NCBI GenBank assembly: GCA_902168185.1
Contig: CABHOV010000095.1
Span: 1-64,000 of the forward strand
DNA: 64,000 nucleotides
Reading direction: 5' to 3'
Source of the DNA: an uncultured Bacteroides sp.
GTDB lineage: Bacteria; Bacteroidota; Bacteroidia; Cytophagales; Cyclobacteriaceae
The number at the start of each line of letters is the position of its first letter. The first letter of the stretch is position 1. Positions 17,063 to 25,371 of the stretch are shown piece after piece. Made by a program: the position numbers and the translations under genes. The notes under the pieces were generated by a model that was not told the origin of the DNA, searched no databases, and worked only from the letters and a program-made list of their open reading frames with translations.

Positions 17063-19423
17063 ATGCTCAGAAATTATTTCAAGGTCGCATTTCGGAATCT
17101 TGTAAGAAGCAAAGGCTTTACATTTATCAACGTGTCAGGACTTGCTGTAGGAATGGCTACAGCGATTATAATTTTTGTATGGATACACCACGAAGTAAGC
17201 TTTGACACTTTTCATGTCAATCAACCGAATATATACCAGGCATGGAATAGAGGCCGGATAAACGACAAGATCGAATGCTGGCCCTATACGCCAAAAGTTC
17301 TTGGTCCGACACTCAAAGCAGAGTACGAAGAGGTGGCTGAGGTAGCGCGAACCTTTAACCGATGGTTTGTTACTATTGTAGACGATCGTAAAGTATCAAC
17401 AAAGGCACTTATAGCAGATCCATCTTTCCTGAAGATATTTACCTTTCCCCTGCTGGAAGGTAATGCTGGCACAGCACTCAACGATGGCTATTCCATTGTA
17501 GTAACAGAGAAAATGGCGCTCAAAATGTTTGACGACATTCATGCGCTGGGTAAAGAGATCAAAATCGACAATGAGCTATACCGTGTAACCGGTGTTATGA
17601 AAGACTTACCGCCCAATACCGACTTTGATTTCGAGTATATATTATCCTCGGAGTACGTGAAGCGCACAAACGAGGATGACATGAACTGGGCAAACAACGG
17701 TATATTTACCTATGTCCAACTCAACGATGGCCATTCCTTCGCATCGGTAAGTGAAAAGATAAAAGACGTTATTATTCGTCACAGCGAAGGACTTGTTAAG
17801 GAGGAAATTATACTTCACCCGATCAGTCGCTGGCATTTATACTCACGATTCGAAAACGGAAAATCTGCCGGAGGACGAATAGAAACAGTACAGCTATTCG
17901 CCGTTATCGGAGGATTCGTTTTACTGGTAGCCTGCATCAACTTCATGAACTTAAGCACTGCGCGCAGTGAAAAACGTGCAAAAGAAGTTGGTGTACGCAA
18001 AGTTGCCGGTGCCGATAAAACATTACTGGTAGGGCAATTTCTAATCGAGTCAATTTTACTGACCGGTGTATCTGCAGGTATAGCCGTTGTGTTGGTGCAG
18101 CTCATGTTACCCTATTTCAGTACACTCGTTGGCCAAACCATTTCTGTACCCTTTACACAACTATATTTCTGGATAGCGCTGATTGCTTTCACGATTGCCA
18201 CCGGTATCATTGCAGGCAGTTACCCGGCATTCTTCCTTTCATCATTCAAACCTGTGACAGTATTAAAGGGAACATTCAAGAAGAGTTCTTCGCGTATTAA
18301 CCCGAGAAAGATACTGGTGGTTACGCAATTCACATTTGCTATCGTGCTTATAATCGCTACTATGGTAGTGGTACAACAGATACGCTATACGCAAACACGC
18401 GATCGTGGCTATAATGCAAAGCCGCTGGTATACCATTGGATGACGGGCGCTCTGTACGAAAATTATATACCTTTAAAAAATGAACTCATCAACTCGGGTA
18501 TAGCTTCAGGTGTAACGAAAACGCTTTCACCCATGAGCATGATTATGAGTGACACCTGGGATCTGCAATGGCAAGGTAAAAATCCGGAAGACAAAACTGA
18601 CTTTGGCCGAATGTCGGCTGATGAAGGATTAGTAGAAACGGCATCGCTCCAATTGATACAAGGTCGCGATATGGATCTTCAGAAATATCCTACTGATTCA
18701 ACAGCGATGCTCATTAACGAAGCCGCAGCAAAAGCCTTTGGATTCAAAGACCCGATTGGTCAGACTGTAAAAGAAGCGGATGGCACCGAATATCACATCA
18801 TAGGTGTAGTGAAAGATTTTATTACCGACTCTCCCTATCAAACTATAAAGCCCTTGGTTATTGAAGGTGTGAAAGGAAGCGGCTTCAACGTCATTCATAT
18901 TAAACTGAAAGAAGGTATATATCCACAGAAAGCCATCGCGAATATACAAGCACTCTTTCAAAAGTATAATCCGGAATATCCATTCGAATTTCATTTTTCT
19001 GATGACGACTACGCACAAAAGTTTGAAGATACCGAACGCACAGCATCACTCACGTCTGTGTTTACCATCCTGACGATCTTTATATCCTGTCTCGGTTTAT
19101 TCGGCCTTGCAAGCTATATGGCCGAAGTAAGAATCAAAGAGATCGGTATCCGAAAAGTTCTCGGGGCCTCTGTTGCTCGCATCACCATTCTGCTCTCCAA
19201 AGACTTTGCAACGCTCGTACTCATCGCTATACTTCTCGGCACACCACTCGCATGGTATGCTATGGATCAATGGCTGCAAAGCTTTACCTATCGCACTCCC
19301 ATAAACGTCTGGACATTTGCTCTGGCCGGAGCGTTGTGCATTACGCTGGCATTGGTTACCGTGGGTTACCAATCCATTAAAGCAGCATTGGAGAACCCGG
19401 TGAAAAATTTACGGAATGAGTAG
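17063..19423 (+). CDS. MacB/FtsX-type ABC transporter permease
   Basis: A 786-residue protein from the ATG at 17063 (MLRNYFKVAFRNL, the usual opening in Bacteroidota); an in-frame ATG at 17036 is an alternative. There are two FtsX modules. Each has a MacB-type periplasmic domain followed by three membrane helices, with SEKRAKEVGVRKVAGADKT and RIKEIGIRKVLGASVARIT as the paired cytoplasmic signatures. Such permeases work with a separate LolD/MacB-type ATPase in export or mechanotransmission. No ATPase gene is adjacent. Confidence 0.93.
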   Translation: MLRNYFKVAFRNLVRSKGFTFINVSGLAVGMATAIIIFVWIHHEVSFDTFHVNQPNIYQAWNRGRINDKIECWPYTPKVLGPTLKAEYEEVAEVARTFNRWFVTIVDDRKVSTKALIADPSFLKIFTFPLLEGNAGTALNDGYSIVVTEKMALKMFDDIHALGKEIKIDNELYRVTGVMKDLPPNTDFDFEYILSSEYVKRTNEDDMNWANNGIFTYVQLNDGHSFASVSEKIKDVIIRHSEGLVKEEIILHPISRWHLYSRFENGKSAGGRIETVQLFAVIGGFVLLVACINFMNLSTARSEKRAKEVGVRKVAGADKTLLVGQFLIESILLTGVSAGIAVVLVQLMLPYFSTLVGQTISVPFTQLYFWIALIAFTIATGIIAGSYPAFFLSSFKPVTVLKGTFKKSSSRINPRKILVVTQFTFAIVLIIATMVVVQQIRYTQTRDRGYNAKPLVYHWMTGALYENYIPLKNELINSGIASGVTKTLSPMSMIMSDTWDLQWQGKNPEDKTDFGRMSADEGLVETASLQLIQGRDMDLQKYPTDSTAMLINEAAAKAFGFKDPIGQTVKEADGTEYHIIGVVKDFITDSPYQTIKPLVIEGVKGSGFNVIHIKLKEGIYPQKAIANIQALFQKYNPEYPFEFHFSDDDYAQKFEDTERTASLTSVFTILTIFISCLGLFGLASYMAEVRIKEIGIRKVLGASVARITILLSKDFATLVLIAILLGTPLAWYAMDQWLQSFTYRTPINVWTFALAGALCITLALVTVGYQSIKAALENPVKNLRNE

Positions 19424-19579
19424 TTATTTGTCCGATGAATCCTCTGCATGTACTCTGTAAAGATCAATTGGATGCCAGAAGTAGTTTGCTGGGGATTATG
19501 GTAACACTGGAATTGAGCATATATTTTTCTTCGTACGCTGTGTATATTCTCCAAGGACAAAAAATGCATATTCTTACAA

Positions 19580-21118
19580 TCACTGTTCCTCGCGAAAAGA
19601 TTCACGCAACCCAAATGGTAATTGATCTATAGCCTCCAAGAAATCTCTTTTTGCCTGCGCTTTAACTTGTCCACTTTTCAAATGCTGCGTAAATCCGTAA
19701 AGAAGCCACGCCATTCCCACACGATTATTCAGATCAAGCGTAGTGTCACTTATTATCGTCTTGAGGAGTTTACCGATAGCAGCACGGTCTTTCGATTCGG
19801 CAAGCGCTCGGGCTATACGTGCAGGTGAACCATCATAATGATTTTCACTGGTATTACTCGCGCGGAGACAGGTACCCAGTAACAGATCGATCGTATTAAT
19901 ATTCAACGCTTCAAGCTCTTGCAGGTAAGTCTGTCGCCCACCCTGTGCGTATGATCCATCAGATGCACGGGAAAAATCATCGTTCATAATATCAAGGTGT
20001 GCACGAAGAAATATATCCCATTGATGTGCTTCTGCAGCAAGTATGCAAATTTCACGCGCATGATTTCGCGGACGCGAATCCATACTACAACTGCCTGCGA
20101 CACGGTAGCTACGCTTCATCTGAAGGGCTTTTTGTGCAGATATATACCGCTCGGCATAAAATTCCAGATCGCGCGATTGATAACCAATCACAATGGCTTC
20201 CTCAACGGCAGCATGTAAAATCTTTTTATTGGCAGCATCACGGATATTTTTATCAAGTGCAGCAATTCGCACGTCTCGTGTTTCAGAATATAACTTTGCA
20301 TATTCTTCATACTTCGCTATATACATAGAGTCATAAGGGCCAGTTTCGCTTGGTTCTTCAGGTGCTTGCGGGTAACTATTAACAAGCTCAAAAAAAACTT
20401 TTATACAGGAGTCTTTTGGTAGTTCTTCAACAGAGTCCAATTCCCACGCCGTATCTTCTTCTTTGTTGCCTGTAAAAATCTCTGTTGTTGTATCAACCAT
20501 GCAATCCACATATTGCAATAATGCCCCATATCGCTCAGGTAACACAGGGTGCGTTAAGCCGTCCAAATATATAGCTGTAAACTCTCCGTCATACTCATCA
20601 AAAATTACCCAACCCTTCGTTTTATCCATGCTGGCAATAGCATCGCAGTGCCTTCTAAAACTTTCCTTAGGATGCAGTGAGTAATAGTATAGGTTCTCAA
20701 TACCATTGTGGCCAGGGTATCGCACCTTCACCATCCAATGTCCGGACTGTATAGTAGTTAGCGGGAACCGCTTCTTAAACTCAGACAGACTTATATTGTT
20801 CTGCATGGCGGCCCTGGCTCCAGTAGTGTCACCAGAGACGACAACAACTGTAGCCATGCCCTGTGGAAGGGCAAGGTGCCTTTTTGCTTCACAGTTCTTG
20901 TACCGCACGTGCAACGAATCAATCAGGTTCCCTAACCTACCCATAGTATGCTGATCATATATAAATCCATTGCTATACGTCTGAAACTCGTTGCGTATTC
21001 TGATATCGTCATTTGATTCGCTCGCAAGTGAATCATTACGGAATCCTGCATTTTGCCCGCGACATGATATGAAAATTATCAGTACAGATAGCACGCGTAG
21101 GGAGTAGAAGGCTTTCAT
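19580..21118 (-). CDS. Lipoprotein of unknown function, 512 residues
   Basis: The N-terminus (SVLIIFISCRGQNAGF) carries a hydrophobic stretch and a lipobox-like ISC, so lipidation near residue 19 is likely. The mature protein is mixed alpha/beta and ends in a helical section (NRVGMAWLLYGFTQHLKSGQ). I do not recognise a domain. The gene converges with the permease gene at 17063 without a visible terminator between them. Confidence 0.7.
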   Translation of the reverse strand: MKAFYSLRVLSVLIIFISCRGQNAGFRNDSLASESNDDIRIRNEFQTYSNGFIYDQHTMGRLGNLIDSLHVRYKNCEAKRHLALPQGMATVVVVSGDTTGARAAMQNNISLSEFKKRFPLTTIQSGHWMVKVRYPGHNGIENLYYYSLHPKESFRRHCDAIASMDKTKGWVIFDEYDGEFTAIYLDGLTHPVLPERYGALLQYVDCMVDTTTEIFTGNKEEDTAWELDSVEELPKDSCIKVFFELVNSYPQAPEEPSETGPYDSMYIAKYEEYAKLYSETRDVRIAALDKNIRDAANKKILHAAVEEAIVIGYQSRDLEFYAERYISAQKALQMKRSYRVAGSCSMDSRPRNHAREICILAAEAHQWDIFLRAHLDIMNDDFSRASDGSYAQGGRQTYLQELEALNINTIDLLLGTCLRASNTSENHYDGSPARIARALAESKDRAAIGKLLKTIISDTTLDLNNRVGMAWLLYGFTQHLKSGQVKAQAKRDFLEAIDQLPFGLRESFREEQ

Positions 21119-21273
21119 ACCAATGAAACAATTAAAATTATTAAAAATTACAGTGGTATAATGCAGTTCCTATATAATAGACACAGTATTTGAAGAAAAA
21201 AACAAACATTATCCATGATGACACCCCGCAAAAAAAAACATAAACACTTCATCACAACATCAAAAACTCGTCC

Positions 21274-21281
21274 TATATTTG
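21274..21281 (+). promoter_or_regulatory. Candidate -7 promoter box TATATTTG
   Basis: TATATTTG fits the Bacteroidota TAnnTTTG consensus and lies 26 bases before the ATG of the leader ORF. No clear TTG is present at -33. Confidence 0.55.
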
Positions 21282-21306
21282 TGCTTCAATAAAATTAAAA
21301 ACTAAA

Positions 21307-21411
21307 ATGAAACCAGGAGTAAACATCGTAAATCAAAACACACTTCTTAAATACGCTTCGTATTTATCAGGAAGAGCCGTTGGGGTTTACCCTGGGTATA
21401 TGTATAGATAA
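21307..21411 (+). CDS. 34-residue leader-type ORF
   Basis: ATG at 21307, stop TAA at 21409. The peptide begins MKPGVNIVNQNTLLKYAS and ends VYPGYMYR, with five tyrosines in its second half. It lies 26 bases after a TAnnTTTG box. It ends 22 bases before a strong terminator, and its last third contains one arm of a competing helix. This layout is that of a leader peptide controlling attenuation of the RNA ligase gene. It may instead be a free-standing small protein or sRNA. Confidence 0.5.
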   Translation: MKPGVNIVNQNTLLKYASYLSGRAVGVYPGYMYR

Positions 21412-21466
21412 CATCACACCGATGATACGTACTAGCCCCGGGTAAACCAACTCGGGGCTTTTTATT
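21379..21466 (+). terminator. Terminator with alternative antiterminator pairing
   Basis: AGCCCCG (21434-21440) and CGGGGCT (21453-21459) form a stem followed by a T-rich run. The segment at 21379-21396 (GTTGGGGTTTACCCTGGG) can instead pair with 21436-21451 (CCCCGGGTAAACCAAC) over about 15 bp with two small bulges. The two pairings share the CCCCG arm, so they exclude each other. Confidence 0.65.
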
Positions 21467-21589
21467 TCCTCTAATAGTCACAGTATATATCGTCTGATGA
21501 AAATACATCGGAGTGGCACTGCCATGTCTTTTCTGAACGCATATATATCGCGCTATAAATAATTATTAACATCCTTATTAAATAAACTA

Positions 21590-22231
21590 ATGAAAGAATA
21601 CCACAAGATTCAGACTGTGTTTCTACGCAGTCCTGAAACAAACTTTAAACAACTCATGGAAGGCCAATGGGCATTACCTGAATTTGAAACACTAAAAGAC
21701 ATTCCATGGACCTGGACCGAAAAGATTGACGGCACCAACATTCGCATTATATGGAACGGCAGTGAAGTGCGTTTTGGTGGCAAAACCGATGATGCACATA
21801 TACCTTCCTTTCTGCTAAATGTATTGCAACGAAAATTTACTGCTGACGTGATGAAGCAAATTTTTACCGATGCTACGGAAGTATGTATATACGGTGAAGG
21901 TTACGGCAACAAAATCCAGAAGGACGGTAATCGTTACATCGCTCAGGGTTCCGATTTTATCTTGTTCGATGTAAAAGTTGGCAACTTTTGGCTGTCTCGC
22001 GAAAATGTAGAAGACATTGCTAACAAACTACAGATTGATATTGTACCAATCATCGGTACTGGTACATTGTTGGAAGCAGTCGAGTTTGTAACGAAAGGTT
22101 ACACCTCTACCATAGCACACGATAAGAATCACATCGCAGAAGGTCTTATCATGAAACCGAAAGTCGATTTATTTAATCGTCATGGCCAGCGAATTATAGC
22201 TAAAATCAAATTCCGCGATTTTAAGCGGTAG
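21590..22231 (+). CDS. RNA ligase family protein (nucleotidyltransferase)
   Basis: A 213-residue protein with the motifs of covalent nucleotidyltransferases. Motif I is KIDGTN (residues 45-50, nucleophile Lys45), then IYGEGYG (motif III region, about 106-112), EGLIMKPK (motif IV, about 180-187) and IIAKIKFRDFKR (motif V). It resembles stand-alone RNA ligases of the Rnl2/DRB0094-like group without the extra C-terminal domain. It would adenylylate and seal RNA ends. It follows the leader element and stands alone. Confidence 0.85.
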   Translation: MKEYHKIQTVFLRSPETNFKQLMEGQWALPEFETLKDIPWTWTEKIDGTNIRIIWNGSEVRFGGKTDDAHIPSFLLNVLQRKFTADVMKQIFTDATEVCIYGEGYGNKIQKDGNRYIAQGSDFILFDVKVGNFWLSRENVEDIANKLQIDIVPIIGTGTLLEAVEFVTKGYTSTIAHDKNHIAEGLIMKPKVDLFNRHGQRIIAKIKFRDFKR

Positions 22232-22252
22232 ATTGTTTTACATTTTTTATCA

Positions 22253-22279
22253 TTAGCGGAGGACTAATTCCTCCGCTAA
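22253..22279. repeat. REP-like palindrome, copy 1
   Basis: TTAGCGGAGGA and TCCTCCGCTAA form an 11-bp perfect stem around CTAAT. The GGA-n-TAAT-n-CC core resembles the three palindromes around the transposase gene at 23227. It also sits just after the RNA ligase stop and might act as a terminator, though no T-run follows. Confidence 0.5.
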
Positions 22280-22422
22280 ATATTATTAACAAAATCGTAT
22301 AAGGGTTATACAAAAATCTAGATCTTTATCAACATCCTATATTGACGTTTCATTTTAGTAATTGAAATAATTAATTAATCATTGAAATCTATATTTGTTA
22401 TAATTGCCTACAGCAACTCCAT

Positions 22423-23091
22423 ATGAACCCAGCCCAGCCTGATCCTCAACAATTCATTTCCGACAAACGAAGGAAGTATGAAATTACTGCTGTATTTCTG
22501 GTGGGCATCGGCAAAATCATCTTCATGGATTTACTCCAATGGCGACTTCCATTTATAGTTATTGTCATTATTGGATGGACTATATATGTAATCAGTCAAA
22601 GCAGAAGAGTAAAAGGAATACTTCACTATTGGGGTTTTCGCCTGGACAACTTCAAGGAAGTAGCTCTCAAAATTCTACCCTTTGGTACTATTTCTGTCAT
22701 TACATTCTTTATTGTTGGCTACAAGCTTGGTACCATCAACCTGAACTGGCATATAATTCCAATCTTAATTCTATATCCTATTTGGGGCACCATCCAGCAA
22801 TTTCTTGTTATAGGATTAGTAGCTGGGAATCTTCAGCACCTAAAAGCAAAGCGACCAAATACCTTTGTAACTATTACCGTAACGGCTATACTTTTCGGCT
22901 TGATGCACTATCCGGATTACTGGTTGATGGCCAGCACATTTATCCTCGCTTTATTATACGGCTATATATATCTACGTGCCCGAAATGTATATGTACTGGG
23001 ATTGTTCCATGGATGGCTCGGTGCATTATTTTATTACACAGTGGTGGGTCGCGATCCATTTGCTGAGGTCTTTGGAAGATTATTCCCATGA
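22423..23091 (+). CDS. CPBP-family membrane protein with atypical motif 1
   Basis: A 222-residue polytopic membrane protein. Motif 2, FGLMHYPD, has His near residue 162, and motif 3, GLFHGWLG, has His near residue 196, as in CPBP/Rce1-type (Abi) intramembrane proteases. At the position of motif 1, where EExxxR is expected, it has IQQFLVIG with Gln125-Gln126. It may therefore be inactive as a protease or use a different mechanism. Neighbours do not suggest a substrate. Confidence 0.75.
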   Translation: MNPAQPDPQQFISDKRRKYEITAVFLVGIGKIIFMDLLQWRLPFIVIVIIGWTIYVISQSRRVKGILHYWGFRLDNFKEVALKILPFGTISVITFFIVGYKLGTINLNWHIIPILILYPIWGTIQQFLVIGLVAGNLQHLKAKRPNTFVTITVTAILFGLMHYPDYWLMASTFILALLYGYIYLRARNVYVLGLFHGWLGALFYYTVVGRDPFAEVFGRLFP

Positions 23092-23098
23092 TCAAATT

Positions 23099-23130
23099 CA
23101 ATTGCCCAAGGATTAATCACAAGGCAATTG
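23099..23130. repeat. REP-like palindrome, copy 2
   Basis: CAATTGCC and GGCAATTG bracket an imperfect centre with AGGATTAATC. It lies about 100 bp upstream of the transposase start and shares the TTGCC...GGATTAATC...GGCAA design with copies 3 and 4. Confidence 0.65.
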
Positions 23131-23226
23131 AATAACTACTATATTTGAAAGATATACCGATTGTTGTCATGCTTTAAGCAATGATCGGAAGTTGTTTAGC
23201 TTAGAATGAAATCCGTTGTTACTGTT

Positions 23227-23625
23227 ATGCGCTATATTAAAGTATGGATCCACCTGGTGTGGTCCACAAAAAACCGTGAGCCGTTGCTGACTTCTGAAAT
23301 TCGATTTAAGGTTTTAGAGCATATCCTTCAAAATGGTCGGAGTAAAGGAATTTTTATAGATTTTGTAAACGGGTATACCGATCATGTTCATTGTTTGGTC
23401 TCTCTCGGCGCTGAGCAATCTCTATCAAAGATCATGCATCTGATAAAAGGTGAATCGTCATTCTGGATTAACAAAAATCATCTTAGTGTTTCTAAGTTTG
23501 AATGGCAAACAGAATATTTTGCTGCCTCCGTAAGCGAATCAAACATTGATCGCGTAAGACAGTATATTAAAAATCAAGAGAAACATCATACCAGAAAAAC
23601 ATTTCAGGATGAAATGATGAGATGA
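23227..23625 (+). CDS. RAYT-type (REP-associated) Y1 transposase
   Basis: The likely start is ATG at 23227 (MRYIKVWIHLVWSTKNREP); an upstream in-frame ATG is at 23206. The 132-residue protein has the HUH metal motif HVH at residues 53-55 (DHVHCLVSL) and the catalytic Tyr at about residue 113 (VRQYIKNQEKHH). This fits single-tyrosine IS200/IS605-like transposases and their domesticated RAYT relatives. Palindromes lie on both sides (copies 2, 3 and 4). RAYTs cut and rejoin single-stranded DNA at such palindromes. Confidence 0.85.
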   Translation: MRYIKVWIHLVWSTKNREPLLTSEIRFKVLEHILQNGRSKGIFIDFVNGYTDHVHCLVSLGAEQSLSKIMHLIKGESSFWINKNHLSVSKFEWQTEYFAASVSESNIDRVRQYIKNQEKHHTRKTFQDEMMR

Positions 23626-23662
23626 TCCTCAAATGGGGATTTCAAAAATCCTCCTAAATAAA

Positions 23663-23688
23663 TTGCCTCAGGATTAATCCTGAGGCAA
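23663..23688. repeat. REP-like palindrome, copy 3
   Basis: A perfect 26-bp palindrome: TTGCCTCAGGATT followed by its exact reverse complement. It lies 38 bp after the transposase stop codon. Confidence 0.75.
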
Positions 23689-23773
23689 GGGATATAAATG
23701 TTTGAATGAAGCTCATTGTGAAAATCTCCCATCAGCAAGCACAACAAATCAGGCTATAAAACACAAAAACATA

Positions 23774-23803
23774 AATTGCCTTGGGATTAATCCCAAGGCA
23801 ATT
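23774..23803. repeat. REP-like palindrome, copy 4
   Basis: A perfect 30-bp palindrome: AATTGCCTTGGGATT and its reverse complement. It shares the TTGCC and GGATTAATCC-type centre with copy 3. It ends just before the stop codon of the minus-strand VOC gene and may also act as its terminator. Confidence 0.75.
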
Positions 23804-23806
23804 AGA

Positions 23807-24223
23807 TTAGCCTTTTGGCATTTTTGCCATGTCCATATATAGGACATTCCAGCGATGGCCATCGAGGTCGCTAAAGCCCATGCCATACATCCATCCCTGG
23901 TTGTCACCAGGACCATTATATACTATGCCTCCGGCATCTTTTACTTTCTTTGCAATTTCATCTACTTCTTCGCGACTCTCTGCATCGAACGAGATCAGTA
24001 CTTCGCTTGATTGCTTTGTATTCGTGATTTCGTGATTTGTGAAACTTTTAAACACAGGTTCTTCAAAAAGCATCACCACTACATTCTTGGTTCCAATTAG
24101 CAGGCATGCCGATATATCGGGGTTGGGAGCATTGGGGTTGAGCTGAAATCCAAGCTTTGTAAAAAACTCTTTTGACTTCGCTACATTTTTTACCGGAAGA
24201 TTGATCCACAATTCTTTAGTCAT
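23807..24223 (-). CDS. VOC (glyoxalase/bleomycin-resistance) family protein
   Basis: A 138-residue protein with two beta-alpha-beta-beta-beta halves: LWINLPVKNVAKSKEFFTKL at the start and MGFSDLDGHRWNVLYMDMAK at the end. It resembles extradiol-dioxygenase-like or PhnB-type VOC proteins. It may bind a metal and a small electrophile; the substrate is unknown. It follows the ArsR/AHSA1 pair on the same strand with a 50-bp gap and is probably in the same operon. Confidence 0.88.
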   Translation of the reverse strand: MTKELWINLPVKNVAKSKEFFTKLGFQLNPNAPNPDISACLLIGTKNVVVMLFEEPVFKSFTNHEITNTKQSSEVLISFDAESREEVDEIAKKVKDAGGIVYNGPGDNQGWMYGMGFSDLDGHRWNVLYMDMAKMPKG

Positions 24224-24276
24224 CTCGTTAAGATTTAAGGGGTTGAATAATATATACTATATTTTGCAAATCGTTG

Positions 24277-24762
24277 TTACTTTACCAGTAAGGCATCCAG
24301 TCTTTCGAAACCTTCCCTTACACCACGCTCCATACCAGACTGCACCATACCATCGCGTGCAGCCACCGTTCTGAACACAGATTGCATCGTGACACGTGTG
24401 CGATTACCAGGAAGCACTTCGAACAATGCTGTATCCAGACTTACATGCCCGCGCTCAGGCAATCCTTCAAATTCAAAAGTCTGTATAGCTCGCTCCGGTG
24501 CAGACACTTCATGTACTACACCATTAAACGCATACTCGTTGCCTTTCTCGTCAGCGTGTATATATCTATAGGAACCACCCGTTCGCATATCGTATTTTTC
24601 GATACGCATTTTCATATTCTTCGGACCTAGCCACTGTACCACCAGGTCGGGTTCTATAAATGCTTTGAACACCACTTCACGTGGCGCATCAAATTCGCGG
24701 TACATATAAATGTCTTGTTTGCCTGGTTCGGCAACAACCTTGAGTTGGTTTTTTGTTGTCAT
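24277..24762 (-). CDS. AHSA1-type SRPBCC protein
   Basis: A 161-residue START-like protein: [50 protein letters not shown] and [17 protein letters not shown]. It has the standard AHSA1 layout. It overlaps the ArsR regulator by four bases, a pairing common in bacteria where the ArsR-type protein controls the SRPBCC gene. Ligand unknown. Confidence 0.92.
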   Translation of the reverse strand: MTTKNQLKVVAEPGKQDIYMYREFDAPREVVFKAFIEPDLVVQWLGPKNMKMRIEKYDMRTGGSYRYIHADEKGNEYAFNGVVHEVSAPERAIQTFEFEGLPERGHVSLDTALFEVLPGNRTRVTMQSVFRTVAARDGMVQSGMERGVREGFERLDALLVK

Positions 24763-25103
24763 CGTTTTTTGTGTTTTTTAGTTGATTGCATTTTTACTAA
24801 TAGTGTATCCAGCTTATCGAAGCGATGCTCCCATTGTTTACGAAAGGGCTCCAGCCAGTCGGCCACCTCTGCTAACTTCTGAACCTGTATTTCGCAGTAC
24901 CTTTCTCTACCTTGATCTTTAATGATAATCAAACCGCACTCCGTAAGTATTTTAATGTGCTGCGAGATAGCCGGTCTGCTTACATCAAATTGCTCTGCTA
25001 TTGTATTCAGGTTTAGCGACTTCTTTGCAATCAGATTCAAAATGTCTCTGCGCGTAGGATCTGCTATAGCCTGAAATACATCTCTTCTTGCCTGTAGTGC
25101 CAT
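24759..25103 (-). CDS. ArsR-family repressor
   Basis: A 114-residue winged-helix regulator. [20 protein letters not shown] opens the DNA-binding domain and [20 protein letters not shown] is the recognition helix region. It lacks the classical CVC metal site, as is usual for ArsR proteins paired with SRPBCC genes. It is the first gene of a run with AHSA1 (4-base overlap) and VOC. Two 16-bp inverted repeats just upstream are its likely operators. Confidence 0.93.
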   Translation of the reverse strand: MALQARRDVFQAIADPTRRDILNLIAKKSLNLNTIAEQFDVSRPAISQHIKILTECGLIIIKDQGRERYCEIQVQKLAEVADWLEPFRKQWEHRFDKLDTLLVKMQSTKKHKKR

Positions 25104-25107
25104 ATCT

Positions 25108-25149
25108 GTAAGTATTTGCTTACTAATATATGCGTAAGCAAACGCTTAC
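25108..25149 (-). promoter_or_regulatory. Twin operator for the ArsR regulator
   Basis: GTAAGTATTTGCTTAC (25108-25123) and GTAAGCAAACGCTTAC (25134-25149) are two near-identical inverted repeats, 26 bp centre to centre, directly upstream of the ArsR start. This is a typical autorepression arrangement. Confidence 0.7.
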
Positions 25150-25371
25150 ACAATAGTTACTACGTTTTTCTTAACATTCCGATGGCAGAATGTTCTTGTT
25201 TCGTGATCTACAATACAAACATACAGTAAGAAATTTACCTGAAGGTGGGTCTAAAACGACATTATAAAAGGCTGATTGCGACAAAAATGTTCACCGCTAC
25301 ATAATGCGTGCTTTTTCAATCTATATACCTGATTATATAGCTGACTTTAAAAATCATAAACCATAGCACCA

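Larger units (their letters stand above)
21119..21589. other. Intergenic region holding the leader element
   Basis: This 471-bp gap holds a promoter box (21274-21281), a 34-codon ORF (21307-21411), two competing hairpins (21379-21466) and about 120 bp of AT-rich DNA before the RNA ligase. I see nothing else in it. Confidence 0.6.

Noticed and set aside
22253-22279. Simple terminator for the RNA ligase
   Set aside because: The stem lacks a T-run and its core matches the palindromes near the transposase, so I list it as a REP-like repeat.
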